DNA of 64,000 bases from Pseudonocardia halophobica (GTDB lineage: Bacteria; Actinomycetota; Actinomycetes; Mycobacteriales; Pseudonocardiaceae): NCBI RefSeq assembly GCF_027922425.1, contig NZ_BSFQ01000014.1, positions 62,001 through 126,000 on the forward strand, written 5' to 3'. A program made the position numbers and the translations under genes. The notes beneath the pieces were generated by a model. It saw only the letters and a program-made list of their open reading frames with translations. It had not been told where the DNA came from and did not search any database. This document shows positions 26,088 through 35,054 of the stretch, in pieces (the first letter of the stretch is position 1; each line of letters opens with the position of its first letter).

Positions 26088-27349
26088 CCGCGGCCCCTCT
26101 CGTTGAAGGGCAGGTGCCGCTCGGGATCCGGGTCCTTCGGCAGTCCCAGCACCCGCTCGGCGATGATGTTGCGCTGGATCTCCGAGGTCCCGCCCGCGAT
26201 CGAGTAGGTCTTCATCGCGAGGAACCGGTCCGCCGCCTCGCTCCCCTCCGCGGGGTCCCAGGCCACGGCACCGTCCGCCTCGAGATCGGTGCCGAGCACC
26301 CCGAGCTTCTCCGCGAGCACCGAGTGCGCGAGCTTGCGGATCGAGCCCTCGGCGGTCGGCGCGGCGTCCCCGGAGGCGACGAAGCTGCGCACCGTCGTCA
26401 TCTGGAGGACCTTCTCCTCCACGTAGGCCTCGAGCAGCCGGTCCCGCAGCACCGGGTCCTCCCAGGACCCGTTCCCGACGGCGCGGGCGACCAACTCGTC
26501 CGCCTCCCCCGGCCCGACGGCGGGGCGCCCGGACAGCCCGTTGCGCTCCTGCATCAGGGTGGTGATCGCGACCGACCAGCCCTGGTTGACCGGGCCGATC
26601 CGCGCGGAGTCCGGGACCACGACGTCGGTCAGGAAGGTCTCGTTGAACTCGGCGTTGCCGGTCATCTGCTTCAGCGGCCGCGGCTCCACGCCGGGCGTGC
26701 GCATGTCCAGCAGGAAGTAGGTGATGCCGCGGTGCTTCGGCGCGCTCGGGTCGGTGCGGGCCATGAGCAGCCCGAAGTCCGCGAGGTGGGCGTAGGAGTT
26801 CCAGACCTTCTGGCCGTTGACCAGCCAGGTCCCGTCCGCCTGCTGGACCGCCCGCGTGGACAGCCCGGCCAGGTCCGAGCCCGCGCCCGGCTCGCTGAAC
26901 AGCTGGCACCAGAACTCGCGGCCGCGGCGCAGCGCGGGCAGCCGCTCGGCCTTCTGCTCCGGGCTGCCCCATTCCAGGATCGTGTGCCCGGCCAGGACGA
27001 GCCCGACGAAGTCCCGGTTGTGCCGCTCGGCCCGGTACCGCGCCAGCGTCTCGGTGACGACGGCGCCGCGATCGGCGGGCAGCCCCAGGCCGCCGTGCTC
27101 GACGGGCCAGGTCGGGGTGGCCAGCCCGGAGTCGCCGAGCAGGTCGAACCAGGCGGGCCCGCGCTCGGGGTCCTCGCGGATCGCCTCGACGGCGGCCAGG
27201 TCGCCGCGCGCGACGGCGGCCTGCCAGTCCTCGGGCAGGTGGGCCCGCAGCCACGCCTCGACGGCGGCGATGATCTCCGCGTCCGAGGCGCCGGCGGCGA
27301 GCGTGACCCGCTCGGTGACGGGTTCCGTGCCGGGTTCTGTCACGGTCAT
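26084..27349 (-). CDS. Acyl-CoA dehydrogenase subunit (FadE-like)
   Basis: A 421-residue acyl-CoA dehydrogenase with FAD-binding signatures QLFSEPGAGSDLAGLSTRAV and KVWNSYAHLADFGLLMARTD, and the C-terminal KTYSIAGGTSEIQRNIIAERVLGLP. It overlaps the next upstream acyl-CoA dehydrogenase gene by four bases. Paired FadE genes of this kind in actinobacteria often form alpha2-beta2 heterotetramers, as with the ChsE steroid enzymes; here that is inference from gene order. This subunit keeps the complete FAD motifs. Confidence 0.9.
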   Translation of the reverse strand: MTVTEPGTEPVTERVTLAAGASDAEIIAAVEAWLRAHLPEDWQAAVARGDLAAVEAIREDPERGPAWFDLLGDSGLATPTWPVEHGGLGLPADRGAVVTETLARYRAERHNRDFVGLVLAGHTILEWGSPEQKAERLPALRRGREFWCQLFSEPGAGSDLAGLSTRAVQQADGTWLVNGQKVWNSYAHLADFGLLMARTDPSAPKHRGITYFLLDMRTPGVEPRPLKQMTGNAEFNETFLTDVVVPDSARIGPVNQGWSVAITTLMQERNGLSGRPAVGPGEADELVARAVGNGSWEDPVLRDRLLEAYVEEKVLQMTTVRSFVASGDAAPTAEGSIRKLAHSVLAEKLGVLGTDLEADGAVAWDPAEGSEAADRFLAMKTYSIAGGTSEIQRNIIAERVLGLPKDPDPERHLPFNERGRG

Positions 27350-28524
27350 GCGGGGATCCCCTCGGTGGTCGAGCGCGCCGGCACGGTGGGCACGAGCGCG
27401 GGAACGAGCTCGGCCCTGGCCAGCTGCGGGGAGCCGAGCAGCGCCCGGTCGGCGCGGGCCCGGCGGAGGTAGAGGTGGGCGTCGTGCTCCCAGGTGAAGC
27501 CGATGCCGCCGTGCAGCTGGATCGCATCGAGCCCGGTCTGCAGGAAGGCGTCGCCGCAGTAGGAGCGGGCGATCGCCGCGGCCTGCGCGAACTCCGGCGT
27601 GCCGGGCTCCTGCCAGGCGGCCCAGTAGGCCGCGGAGTGCGCCATCTCCTGCCGGACGGCCATGTCCGCCAACCGGTGCTTGACGCCCTGGAAGGAGCCG
27701 ATGAGCCGGCCGAACTGCCGGCGGGTGCGGGCGTACTCGGCGGTGAGGTCGGTCGCCGCGGTCATCCCACCGACCTGCTCGGCCGACACCAGCACGGACG
27801 ACACCGCCCGGGCCCGGGCGAGGACCACGGCCCCGCGGCCCGGGTCGCCGAGGGCACGTGCGGGCGTCCCGTCGAGGGTGATCCGGGCGGCGCGGCGGGT
27901 GAGGTCGAGGGTCTCCAGCGGGGTTCGGGTGAGCCCCGCGGCACCGGTCTCGACCAGGTAGGGAGCCGGTCCGTCGGGCCCCCGGGCGGCGACGACGAGC
28001 AGGTCGGCGTCGCCGCCGTCAAGGACGACCGGCGCGGTGCCGGTCAGCCGCCCGGCGGCGTCGGCCGTGGCCGTGACGACGGGCTCGCCGGCCGGGCCCC
28101 AGGCCTCCACGGCGAGGGCGGCGGTCAGGGAGCCGTCGGCGATCCGGGGCAGGTACTCGGCGGCCGGACCGCCGTCCGGGCCGTCCTCCCCGCCGTCGGC
28201 GGCGAGCAGGACGGGGGCGGCGAGCCCGACGGTCGGCAGGAACGGGCCGCCGTACAGCACCCGCCCCATCTCCTCGACGACGATCGCGAGGTCGAGCAGG
28301 GTGCCGCCGAAACCCCCGTACCGCTCGGGGAGGGCGAGCCCCTGCAACCCGACCTGCTCGGCGAGCTCGGACCACAGCGCGGGGTCGTGCCGCTCCCCCG
28401 CCTCGGCCAGCTCGCGGGCCCGCGCCACGGGCGCCCGGTCGGCGAGCACACGCCGCACGGTCTCGCGCAGCCCACGGTGCTCGTCGGTCCACCCGAACTC
28501 GGGTTCACGCTGCTCTGCGTACAC
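27346..28524 (-). CDS. Acyl-CoA dehydrogenase partner subunit (FadE-like)
   Basis: A 392-residue acyl-CoA dehydrogenase homologue that is diverged in the middle: the usual TEPGAGSD block is replaced by an Ala/Gly-rich segment (VEAWGPAGEPVVTATADAAG). The C-terminal QLHGGIGFTWEHDAHLYLRRA is conserved. Such degenerate partners typically pair with a full subunit, here the gene 3' of it. GTG 28524 is the first gene of the leftward operon. The divergent rightward operon starts 123 bases away. Confidence 0.88.
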   Translation of the reverse strand: MYAEQREPEFGWTDEHRGLRETVRRVLADRAPVARARELAEAGERHDPALWSELAEQVGLQGLALPERYGGFGGTLLDLAIVVEEMGRVLYGGPFLPTVGLAAPVLLAADGGEDGPDGGPAAEYLPRIADGSLTAALAVEAWGPAGEPVVTATADAAGRLTGTAPVVLDGGDADLLVVAARGPDGPAPYLVETGAAGLTRTPLETLDLTRRAARITLDGTPARALGDPGRGAVVLARARAVSSVLVSAEQVGGMTAATDLTAEYARTRRQFGRLIGSFQGVKHRLADMAVRQEMAHSAAYWAAWQEPGTPEFAQAAAIARSYCGDAFLQTGLDAIQLHGGIGFTWEHDAHLYLRRARADRALLGSPQLARAELVPALVPTVPARSTTEGIPA

Positions 28525-28555
28525 GGCCGACAGCGTGCAGCGGATGTGACGTCGG

Positions 28556-28561
28556 TGTCAA
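28556..28561 (-). promoter_or_regulatory. -35-like box of the leftward acyl-CoA operon
   Basis: On the minus strand TTGACA is followed after 18 bases by a weak CACGCT and then, seven bases on, by the GTG at 28524. The inverted repeat TGAC-N6-GTCA at 28547-28560 overlaps it and could be an operator. Confidence 0.35.
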
Positions 28562-28613
28562 TCTCACTTTTTCGTACCGCCTGCGAGCTGCCCGATCGTT
28601 CGCAAACTGGTGG

Positions 28614-28642
28614 TTGACATGACCGGAGTCACGGTCGATATT
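28614..28642 (+). promoter_or_regulatory. Strong promoter giving a leaderless HpaB-family transcript
   Basis: TTGACA (28614-28619), a 17-base spacer and GATATT (28637-28642) form a near-consensus housekeeping promoter. The ATG follows five bases later at 28648 with no ribosome-binding site, so the mRNA is probably leaderless. A TGAC-CGGA-GTCA inverted repeat (28620-28631) fills the spacer and is a likely operator. Confidence 0.6.
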
Positions 28643-28647
28643 GCCAC

Positions 28648-30111
28648 ATGACGACGACGTCACAATCACTCGCCGGACCCTCCTGGGCCGGCCGCCGGCG
28701 TCGTCCATCCGCCGACGATCTGGAGCGCCAACGCATGCTGACCGGCCAGGAGTACAAGGAGTCCCTCAAGGACGGCCGGAAGGTCTACTTCCAGGGCAGG
28801 CTCATCGAGGACATGGACGCCGAGCCCGGCCTGTCCGTCCCGCTCAACGCCGTCGCGGACGGCTACGACAAGTACTACTCGTCCGCCCCCGACGCGGTGA
28901 ACCCCGTGGTCAGCGCGCCGCGCAGCGTGCAGGAGCTGCGAGACCGGATCCCCGAGCTCATGGAGCTCGACCTGGTCCTCAACGTGACCTACCAGTCCCT
29001 GATGACCGTCCTGGTCGCGGCGGGCCGGCTCGAGGGCGCCGCCCCGCAGTACATCCCGCGCATCGAGGCCTACGTGGAGAAGGCCCGCCGGGAGGACATC
29101 CGGATCACCGAGTGCATCACCGACGCCAAGGGCAACCGCAGCCTGCACCCGGGCAAGCAGGAGGACCCCGACGCCTACGTGCGGGTCGTCTCCCGCAGCG
29201 ACGACGGCGTGGTCATCCGGGGCGCCAAGCTGCACATCAGCGGCGCGGCGCTGGGCCACGACCTGATGGTCATGCCGACCAAGACGATGCGCCCCGGCGA
29301 GGAGGACTACGCGATCGCCTGCGCGGTCCCGGTCAACTCGCCCGGCGTGCACATCACCAACACCACCTACCACCCGCTGCACGGCGACCCGCGGGACTAC
29401 CCGGTGTCGTCGCACGAGTCCATGCCGGACTCGATGTGCATCTTCGACGACGTGTTCGTCCCCAACGAGCGGGTCTTCCTCGACGGCGAGACCGAGCACG
29501 CCGCGGTGTTCGCGCACTCCCTGGGCCTGTGGGAGCGCCTCGGCGGGATCTCGTTCATGGTGCAGCAGGCGGACGAGCTCGTCGGGCTCGCGCACCTGAT
29601 CGCCGAGGCCAACGGCACGGCGAAGGTCTCCCACGTCCGGGAGAAGATCGACGAGATGATGATCCACGCGACGCTGCTGCGGGCCGGGCTCGAGGCCGCG
29701 ATCGCGAACGCGCACAGCACGCCCGAGGGCTACTACTACCCGGACGACATGTTCACGAACGTGACCAAGTACCAGGGCGCGTCGCAGTTCGGCGTGATGG
29801 TGCGCCACCTGCACGACATCGCGGGCGGGGCCGTGGTCACCGCGCCGTCGATGGCGGACTTCGAGAACCCGACGCTGCACCCGTACCTCGAGAAGTACAT
29901 GAGCACGGGCGGCGGGATCTCGGGCGAGTACCGCTCCAAGCTGTTCCACGCGATCCGGGACACCACGGCCGACGCCTACGGCGGCTGGCACCTGGTGACC
30001 AACATCCAGTCCGGCGGTGGGCTCTACGCCCAGCGCCTGGTGACCCGCAAGAACTACGACCTGGACCGGGCGCGCGCGCTCGGCCTGAAGGCCGCCGGCC
30101 TGGCCAGCTGA
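28648..30111 (+). CDS. HpaB/4-hydroxybutyryl-CoA dehydratase family flavoprotein
   Basis: A 487-residue protein of the 4-hydroxyphenylacetate 3-hydroxylase superfamily. It resembles 4-hydroxybutyryl-CoA dehydratase in GQEYKESLKDGRKVYFQGR, ITDAKGNRSLHPGKQEDPDAYVRVV, VVIRGAKLHISGA and FDDVFVPNERVFL. The cysteines that hold the iron-sulfur cluster in the dehydratase are absent at both expected places, so it is more likely a flavin monooxygenase or a cluster-free relative. A small flavin reductase partner is not nearby. It heads the rightward operon with the Liv-type transporter and probably acts on the imported acid or its CoA ester. Confidence 0.85.
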   Translation: MTTTSQSLAGPSWAGRRRRPSADDLERQRMLTGQEYKESLKDGRKVYFQGRLIEDMDAEPGLSVPLNAVADGYDKYYSSAPDAVNPVVSAPRSVQELRDRIPELMELDLVLNVTYQSLMTVLVAAGRLEGAAPQYIPRIEAYVEKARREDIRITECITDAKGNRSLHPGKQEDPDAYVRVVSRSDDGVVIRGAKLHISGAALGHDLMVMPTKTMRPGEEDYAIACAVPVNSPGVHITNTTYHPLHGDPRDYPVSSHESMPDSMCIFDDVFVPNERVFLDGETEHAAVFAHSLGLWERLGGISFMVQQADELVGLAHLIAEANGTAKVSHVREKIDEMMIHATLLRAGLEAAIANAHSTPEGYYYPDDMFTNVTKYQGASQFGVMVRHLHDIAGGAVVTAPSMADFENPTLHPYLEKYMSTGGGISGEYRSKLFHAIRDTTADAYGGWHLVTNIQSGGGLYAQRLVTRKNYDLDRARALGLKAAGLAS

Positions 30112-30148
30112 CCGGCCCGGCCCGCTCCTCCTCCCCCGACGGAAGCAG

Positions 30149-30193
30149 GCCCGGCGGGACGCGCCCCCGACGACGTGGGCGCCCCCGCCGGGC
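30149..30193 (+). terminator. Hairpin downstream of the HpaB-family gene
   Basis: GCCCGGCGGG (30149-30158) pairs with CCCGCCGGGC (30184-30193), and the loop holds a second stem GCGCCC/GGGCGC. There is no T tract. It may limit read-through or stabilise the upstream message. Confidence 0.5.
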
Positions 30194-30259
30194 CGCTCCC
30201 CCGTGCCCGCGCACTCCCCCGATGAACCCAGCGTGTCCCGCCGAAAGGGATGGATCTCG

Positions 30260-31492
30260 ATGAAGAGAACGCTCGCCGCCGTCGCGTCCGCCGCGGCCGT
30301 GGCCCTCGCACTCGCCGGCTGCAGCTCCGGCGAGGGCTCCTCCGACGCCTCCGGCGGCCTCACGGGCGAGCCCGTGGTCGTCGGCGTCCTCGCCCCGATG
30401 GACGGCGCCACCGCCTACCCGCAGACCGGCTACGGCGCCCAGGCGGCCGAGCGGTACGTCAACGAGAAGCTGGGCGGCATCAACGGCAGGCCGCTGAAGA
30501 TCGACCTGTGCGCCGGCGACGGCAGCCCCGAGACCGCGGTCAACTGCGCGAACCAGTTCGTCACCGAGAACGTCGTCGCGGTGTTCGACGCCTACGACGG
30601 CTCGGTCGGCGGTGCGGTCCCGGTGCTCACCGCGGCCAAGATCCCGATCATCGGCGAGCTCGGCGCCACCGCGGTGGTCGACTCGCTCCCCTGGGGCCAG
30701 TCCTTCTACTTCTCCGGCCCGCTGGAGACCAGCGCGCTGGGCATGGTCACGATCCTCGACCAGATCGGCAAGAAGAACGCCTCGCTGGCCGTCACCGACG
30801 GTCCGCCGAGCCACGGCTACGTGGACAAGCTGGTCATGCCCGCGGCGAAGAACCTCGGCATGAACGTCACGCCGCTCTACGTGCCCGGCAACAACATGAA
30901 CTTCAACGTCATGGCCGCCACCGAGCTGTCCACCAACCCGGACGTCGCGGGCATCATCGCCCTGACCGAGGACGGCTGCACCGGCCTGTTCAAGGCGCTG
31001 CGCGCGCAGGGCTACGACGGCACGATCTTCGCGGGCTCCTGCTCGCAGTTCATCGCGGAGATGAAGGCGGACGCCGCGGGCGCGATCGTCCAGCCGCGGG
31101 TCTGGGTGCCGGCGTCGAAGGCGAACGCCCCGGCCGAGGTCCAGCAGCAGCTGGACGACTTCGCCACCTCCATGGAGGAGATCGACCGCGGCGACCAGCA
31201 GTCCGCCCGCTCGCTGTACTCCTTCGCGGGCATGGTCAACCTGGCGAACGTCCTCAAGGGCGTCCAGGGCGAGATCAACCCCGACACCGTCACCACGGCG
31301 ATGAAGAACGTCAAGGACATGCCGACGTTCGCGGGCCCGAAGGTGACCTGCGACGGCCAGCAGTGGGCGAACCGGCCGGCCTCCTGCAGCCACGAGGCGA
31401 TCTTCTTCGAGGTCCAGCCGGACGGCTCGATGAAGCCGGTCGACCCGAACGGCTTCATCGCCCTCGACCCGTCGAAGATGAGCGCCGCCTAG
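30260..31492 (+). CDS. ABC transporter substrate-binding lipoprotein (Liv type)
   Basis: A 410-residue periplasmic-binding-type protein of the LivJ family. The start MKRTLAAVASAAAVALALAG leads to lipobox Cys21, so it is lipid-anchored outside the membrane. The mature part has the two-lobed fold, from VVVGVLAPMDGATAYPQTGYG to a C-terminal lobe ending near 410. It delivers the substrate to the fused permease encoded next. In the family, ligands are branched amino acids, but relatives near acyl-CoA genes often bind aromatic or aliphatic acids. Confidence 0.93.
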   Translation: MKRTLAAVASAAAVALALAGCSSGEGSSDASGGLTGEPVVVGVLAPMDGATAYPQTGYGAQAAERYVNEKLGGINGRPLKIDLCAGDGSPETAVNCANQFVTENVVAVFDAYDGSVGGAVPVLTAAKIPIIGELGATAVVDSLPWGQSFYFSGPLETSALGMVTILDQIGKKNASLAVTDGPPSHGYVDKLVMPAAKNLGMNVTPLYVPGNNMNFNVMAATELSTNPDVAGIIALTEDGCTGLFKALRAQGYDGTIFAGSCSQFIAEMKADAAGAIVQPRVWVPASKANAPAEVQQQLDDFATSMEEIDRGDQQSARSLYSFAGMVNLANVLKGVQGEINPDTVTTAMKNVKDMPTFAGPKVTCDGQQWANRPASCSHEAIFFEVQPDGSMKPVDPNGFIALDPSKMSAA

Positions 31493-31500
31493 CCGGCCCC

Positions 31501-31533
31501 GGGCGGATCCCCTGTCGCACAGGGGATCCGCCC
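31501..31533 (+). terminator. Perfect hairpin between binding protein and permease genes
   Basis: GGGCGGATCCCCTGT and its exact complement form a 15-bp stem with a three-base CGC loop. It lies nine bases after the binding-protein stop codon and 21 bases before the permease start. A partial terminator or 3' stabiliser here would give more binding protein than permease, a common arrangement in ABC operons. Confidence 0.8.
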
Positions 31534-31554
31534 TCCCTCTGAGGAAGGATTCCC

Positions 31555-33549
31555 GTGGGGACGATCCTGCAGTTCGTGGTCCTCGGTCTGGGGCTGGGTG
31601 CGATCTACATCGGCCTCGGCACCGGCCTCCTGCTGGTGCACCGCGCCACCGGCATCATCAACTTCGCCCAGGGCGCCATGGCGATGTGGGGCGCCTTCGT
31701 CTTCGCCCAGCTCCGGCTGGACGGCACGCTGGTCTTCCCGATCGGCTCGATCGAGCTCGAGCGCCGCCCGCCGGTCGCGGTCGCCGCCCTGATCGGCCTG
31801 GCGACGGCGTTCCTGCTCGGCCTGCTCGTGCACTACGTGATCTTCCGCCCGGTGCGCCACGCCCCGGTGCTGGCCCAGGTGGTCGTGTCCGTCGCGGTGA
31901 TGATCACCCTCCAGGCCCTGGTGGTGCTGCGGTTCGGCCCGAACAACATCGACGTCGACTCGCTGATCCCCGAGGACTCGTTCACCCTGCTCGGCGCGGA
32001 CATCCCGACCCGCGAGCTCGTCATGGCCGCGATCATGGTGCTGCTCGCCGCCGCGGTCTGGGCCTACCTGCGCTTCACCCGCGCCGGCGTCGCCACCCGT
32101 GCGGCGTCGGAGAACGAGCGCGCCGCGGTGCTGATGGGCTTCTCGCCCGACCGGCTGGCCGCCGTCGCGCAGGTCGTCGCGATCATGCTCGGCACGGTCG
32201 CCGTCATGCTGGGCAGCTCGCTGACCGGCCTCAACGCGGACAACTACACCCTGCTCGTGGTCCCGGCCCTGGCGGTGCTGCTCGTCGCCCGCATGGAGTC
32301 GATCGCGATCGTGGTCGTCGCCGCGCTGCTGATGGGCGCCTTCCAGTCGCTGATCAACCTGCTGATCACCAAGCCGTTCTGGCCGCAGTGGGCGCAGTCC
32401 GGCCTCGACCAGGTCGTCCCGTTCGCGGTCGTCATGGTCATCCTGTTCGTGCAGGGCAAGCGGCTGCCGTCCCGCGGCTCGCTGCAGACCGTCCGGCTGC
32501 CGGACGTGTCCATCCCGAAGTTCAAGCCGATCCCGGCCGTGATCATGCTGGTGGTGGGTGTCGCGGCGCTCTCCTTCACGCAGGGCACGTGGCGGTTCGG
32601 CGTCACCACGTCGATCATCGTGATGTTGCTGGCGCTGTCCTACGTGGTGCTCACCGGGTACCTCGGCCAGATCTCGCTGGCGCAGGGCGCGTTCGCCGGC
32701 GCCGCCGGGTTCTGCCTGTCGAAGGTCACCACGAACTGGGGCATCCCGTTCCCGATCTCGCTGATCCTCTGCGCGCTCGTCGCGACGGGGCTCGGCATGC
32801 TGGTGGCGCTGCCCGCCTTCCGGATCCGCGGGGCGCAGCTCGCGATCGTCACGATCGCGGCGGCGCTGGCCATCGAGCGGTTCGTGTTCAACAACTACAC
32901 ACTGAGCCCGCCCGAGGGGAACCCGATCGCGGACGCCACGCTGTTCGGGCTCAACCTGGGCGTGCGCGAGGGCCGTGACCTGGCCCGGATCTCGTTCTCC
33001 GTCATGGTGCTCGTCATCGCCGCGATCCTCGTGTGGATGTTCATCCGGGTCGCCTCGGGCGACACCGGCCGGGCGTTCCTCGCGGTGCGCGCCAACGAGC
33101 GCGCGGCGGCGTCCAGCGGCATCGACGTCCGCAAGACCAAGCTGATCGGCTTCGCCATCTCGGCGTTCATCGCCGGCATCGCGGGCTGTCTGATCGGCTT
33201 CAGCCGCGGCCAGCTGTCCGCGGAGTCGTTCAGCGTGTTCGCCGGGCTCCAGGTGCTCGCCGTGGCCTACCTCGGCGGCATCACGAGCGTGGGCGGCGCG
33301 ATCGTGGCCGGCGTCCTCGGCCCGCTCGGCATCGTCTACACGCTGCTGCGCGGTGTGTTCGACCTCGGCGAGTACTACGCGCTGATCTCCGGCCTCGGCC
33401 TGATCATCACCGCCCTGCTCAACCCGGTCGGCATCGCGGGCGCCACCCGCGAGCAGGTCGCCTGGGTCAAACGGAAACTCTCGCGCTCGGGGCCACCACC
33501 GTCCACGGTGCCCGAGGCGCCGGCGCCGAAGGAGCCGTCCCGTGTCTGA
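31555..33549 (+). CDS. Fused branched-chain-type ABC permease (LivH-LivM)
   Basis: A 664-residue membrane protein that joins two permeases usually made separately. Residues about 1-300 are LivH-like (GLLLVHRATGIINFAQGAMAMWG, FTRAGVATRAASENERAAVLMG). Residues about 320-640 are LivM-like (TGYLGQISLAQGAFAGAAGF, FLAVRANERAAASSGI, the coupling-helix region). The GTG at 31555 has GAGGAAGGA upstream. A charged Pro-rich tail ends the protein, and the next gene overlaps it by eight bases. Confidence 0.93.
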   Translation: MGTILQFVVLGLGLGAIYIGLGTGLLLVHRATGIINFAQGAMAMWGAFVFAQLRLDGTLVFPIGSIELERRPPVAVAALIGLATAFLLGLLVHYVIFRPVRHAPVLAQVVVSVAVMITLQALVVLRFGPNNIDVDSLIPEDSFTLLGADIPTRELVMAAIMVLLAAAVWAYLRFTRAGVATRAASENERAAVLMGFSPDRLAAVAQVVAIMLGTVAVMLGSSLTGLNADNYTLLVVPALAVLLVARMESIAIVVVAALLMGAFQSLINLLITKPFWPQWAQSGLDQVVPFAVVMVILFVQGKRLPSRGSLQTVRLPDVSIPKFKPIPAVIMLVVGVAALSFTQGTWRFGVTTSIIVMLLALSYVVLTGYLGQISLAQGAFAGAAGFCLSKVTTNWGIPFPISLILCALVATGLGMLVALPAFRIRGAQLAIVTIAAALAIERFVFNNYTLSPPEGNPIADATLFGLNLGVREGRDLARISFSVMVLVIAAILVWMFIRVASGDTGRAFLAVRANERAAASSGIDVRKTKLIGFAISAFIAGIAGCLIGFSRGQLSAESFSVFAGLQVLAVAYLGGITSVGGAIVAGVLGPLGIVYTLLRGVFDLGEYYALISGLGLIITALLNPVGIAGATREQVAWVKRKLSRSGPPPSTVPEAPAPKEPSRV

Positions 33550-34318
33550 GCCCGTGTCCGACAAGGGACTGCACACGCGCGACCTGACGGTCCGCTACGG
33601 CGGCCTGGTCGCCAACGACTCGGTGACCATCGACGTGGAGCCGGGCAAGGTCGTCGGGCTGATCGGCCCGAACGGCGCGGGGAAGACGACCTTCGTCGAC
33701 GCCGTCACCGGGTTCACCGCCTGCGAGGGCGAGATCCTGCTCGACGGCACCCGCATCGACGCGCTGCCCCCGCACGAGCGGCGCACCGCCGGGCTGTCCC
33801 GGACCTGGCAGTCCGGCGAGCTCTTCGGCAACCTGTCCGTCGCCGAGAACCTGCTGGTCGCGGCGCGGGCGGGAGGGTGGCGCACGCTGGTGCGGGACAT
33901 CTTCGTCCCGCGCCGGAAGAAGAGCGACGACGTGGTCGCCCGTGCGCTCGACGTCGTCGGGCTGGGGGACGTGGCGGACACCCTCGCCCGGGACCTCTCG
34001 CTCGGCCAGCAGAAGCTGGTCGGCGTGGCCCGCGCGCTGGCGGGCGGGGCCGAGGTCCTGCTGCTCGACGAGCCCGCCGCGGGCCTGGACTCGATGGAGA
34101 GCCAGTCCTTCGCGGGCCGCATCCGGTCGATTGCGGACTCCGGCCCCGGCGTGCTGCTGATCGACCACGACATGTCCCTGGTCCTGGGCGTCTGCGACAC
34201 GGTGACGGTGCTGGAGTTCGGCAAGCAGATCTTCACCGGCACCCCGGCGGAGGCCCGGACCGACCCGACGGTGGTGGCGGCCTACCTGGGCGCCCCCGTG
34301 GAGGCCACCCATGCCTGA
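33542..34318 (+). CDS. ABC transporter ATP-binding protein (LivG-like)
   Basis: A 258-residue ATPase with Walker A GPNGAGKT (about 43-50), signature motif LSLGQQKLVGVARAL, Walker B VLLLDEPAAGLD and the switch histidine in LLIDHDM. The LivG-type insertion between Q-loop and signature is present. GTG 33542 overlaps the permease end, and the next ATPase gene overlaps its own end. It powers the fused permease together with the LivF-like subunit. Confidence 0.93.
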   Translation: MSEPVSDKGLHTRDLTVRYGGLVANDSVTIDVEPGKVVGLIGPNGAGKTTFVDAVTGFTACEGEILLDGTRIDALPPHERRTAGLSRTWQSGELFGNLSVAENLLVAARAGGWRTLVRDIFVPRRKKSDDVVARALDVVGLGDVADTLARDLSLGQQKLVGVARALAGGAEVLLLDEPAAGLDSMESQSFAGRIRSIADSGPGVLLIDHDMSLVLGVCDTVTVLEFGKQIFTGTPAEARTDPTVVAAYLGAPVEATHA

Positions 34319-35054
34319 CACGCTCCTGGAGACCGAGGACCTGGCCGCCGGCTACAACGGCGTGCCGGCGATCCGCGGGCTCTCCCTGTCCGTCGGCCCG
34401 GGCGAGGTCGTCGCGCTGCTCGGGCCCAACGGCGCCGGCAAGACGACGTCGCTGCTCGCCATGGTCGGGCTCGTCCCGCTGCTCGGCGGCGAGGTCCGCG
34501 TGCTCGGTGCCCCGCTCGGCCGGCGCAAGCCCCACCAGATCGCCCGGTCCGGGGTGCTGCTGGTGCCCGACGACCGCGGGATCTTCTACGGCCTCACCGT
34601 CCGCGAGCACCTGCGGCTGGCCGGCCGCAAGGCCGACCCGGAGCGCGAGGCGCAGGTCCTCGACCGGTTCCCGGTGCTGCGGAACCTGGACTCGCGGCGC
34701 GCCGGGCTGATGTCCGGCGGCGAGCAGCAGATGCTGGCCATCGCCAAGGCGCTGCTGGCCCGGCCGAAGGTGTTGATCATCGACGAGATGAGCCTCGGGC
34801 TGGCGCCGAAGATCGTGCAGGAGATGCTGCCGGCGATCCGGGACCTCGCCAAGGAGGACGGCATCGGGCTCGTGCTGGTCGAGCAGCACATCGAGCTGGC
34901 GCTGTCGATCGCCGACCGGGGCGTGATCCTCAACCACGGGCGCGTCGTCCTCACCGGGGCGGCGGGCGACCTGCTCCGCGACCGGCACCTCGTCGAGGCG
35001 GCCTACTTCGGCGCGGACCAGTTCGCCGACACGGAGGGCACGCTCGCCGGATGA
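34311..35054 (+). CDS. ABC transporter ATP-binding protein (LivF-like)
   Basis: A 247-residue ATPase with Walker A GPNGAGKTTSL, LivF-type PDDRGIFYGLTVREHL, signature MSGGEQQMLAIAKALL, Walker B VLIIDEMSLGLAP and VEQHIELAL. It completes a binding protein, fused permease and two-ATPase Liv-type importer. It overlaps the LivG-like gene by eight bases and the following hydrolase by four. Confidence 0.93.
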   Translation: MPDTLLETEDLAAGYNGVPAIRGLSLSVGPGEVVALLGPNGAGKTTSLLAMVGLVPLLGGEVRVLGAPLGRRKPHQIARSGVLLVPDDRGIFYGLTVREHLRLAGRKADPEREAQVLDRFPVLRNLDSRRAGLMSGGEQQMLAIAKALLARPKVLIIDEMSLGLAPKIVQEMLPAIRDLAKEDGIGLVLVEQHIELALSIADRGVILNHGRVVLTGAAGDLLRDRHLVEAAYFGADQFADTEGTLAG

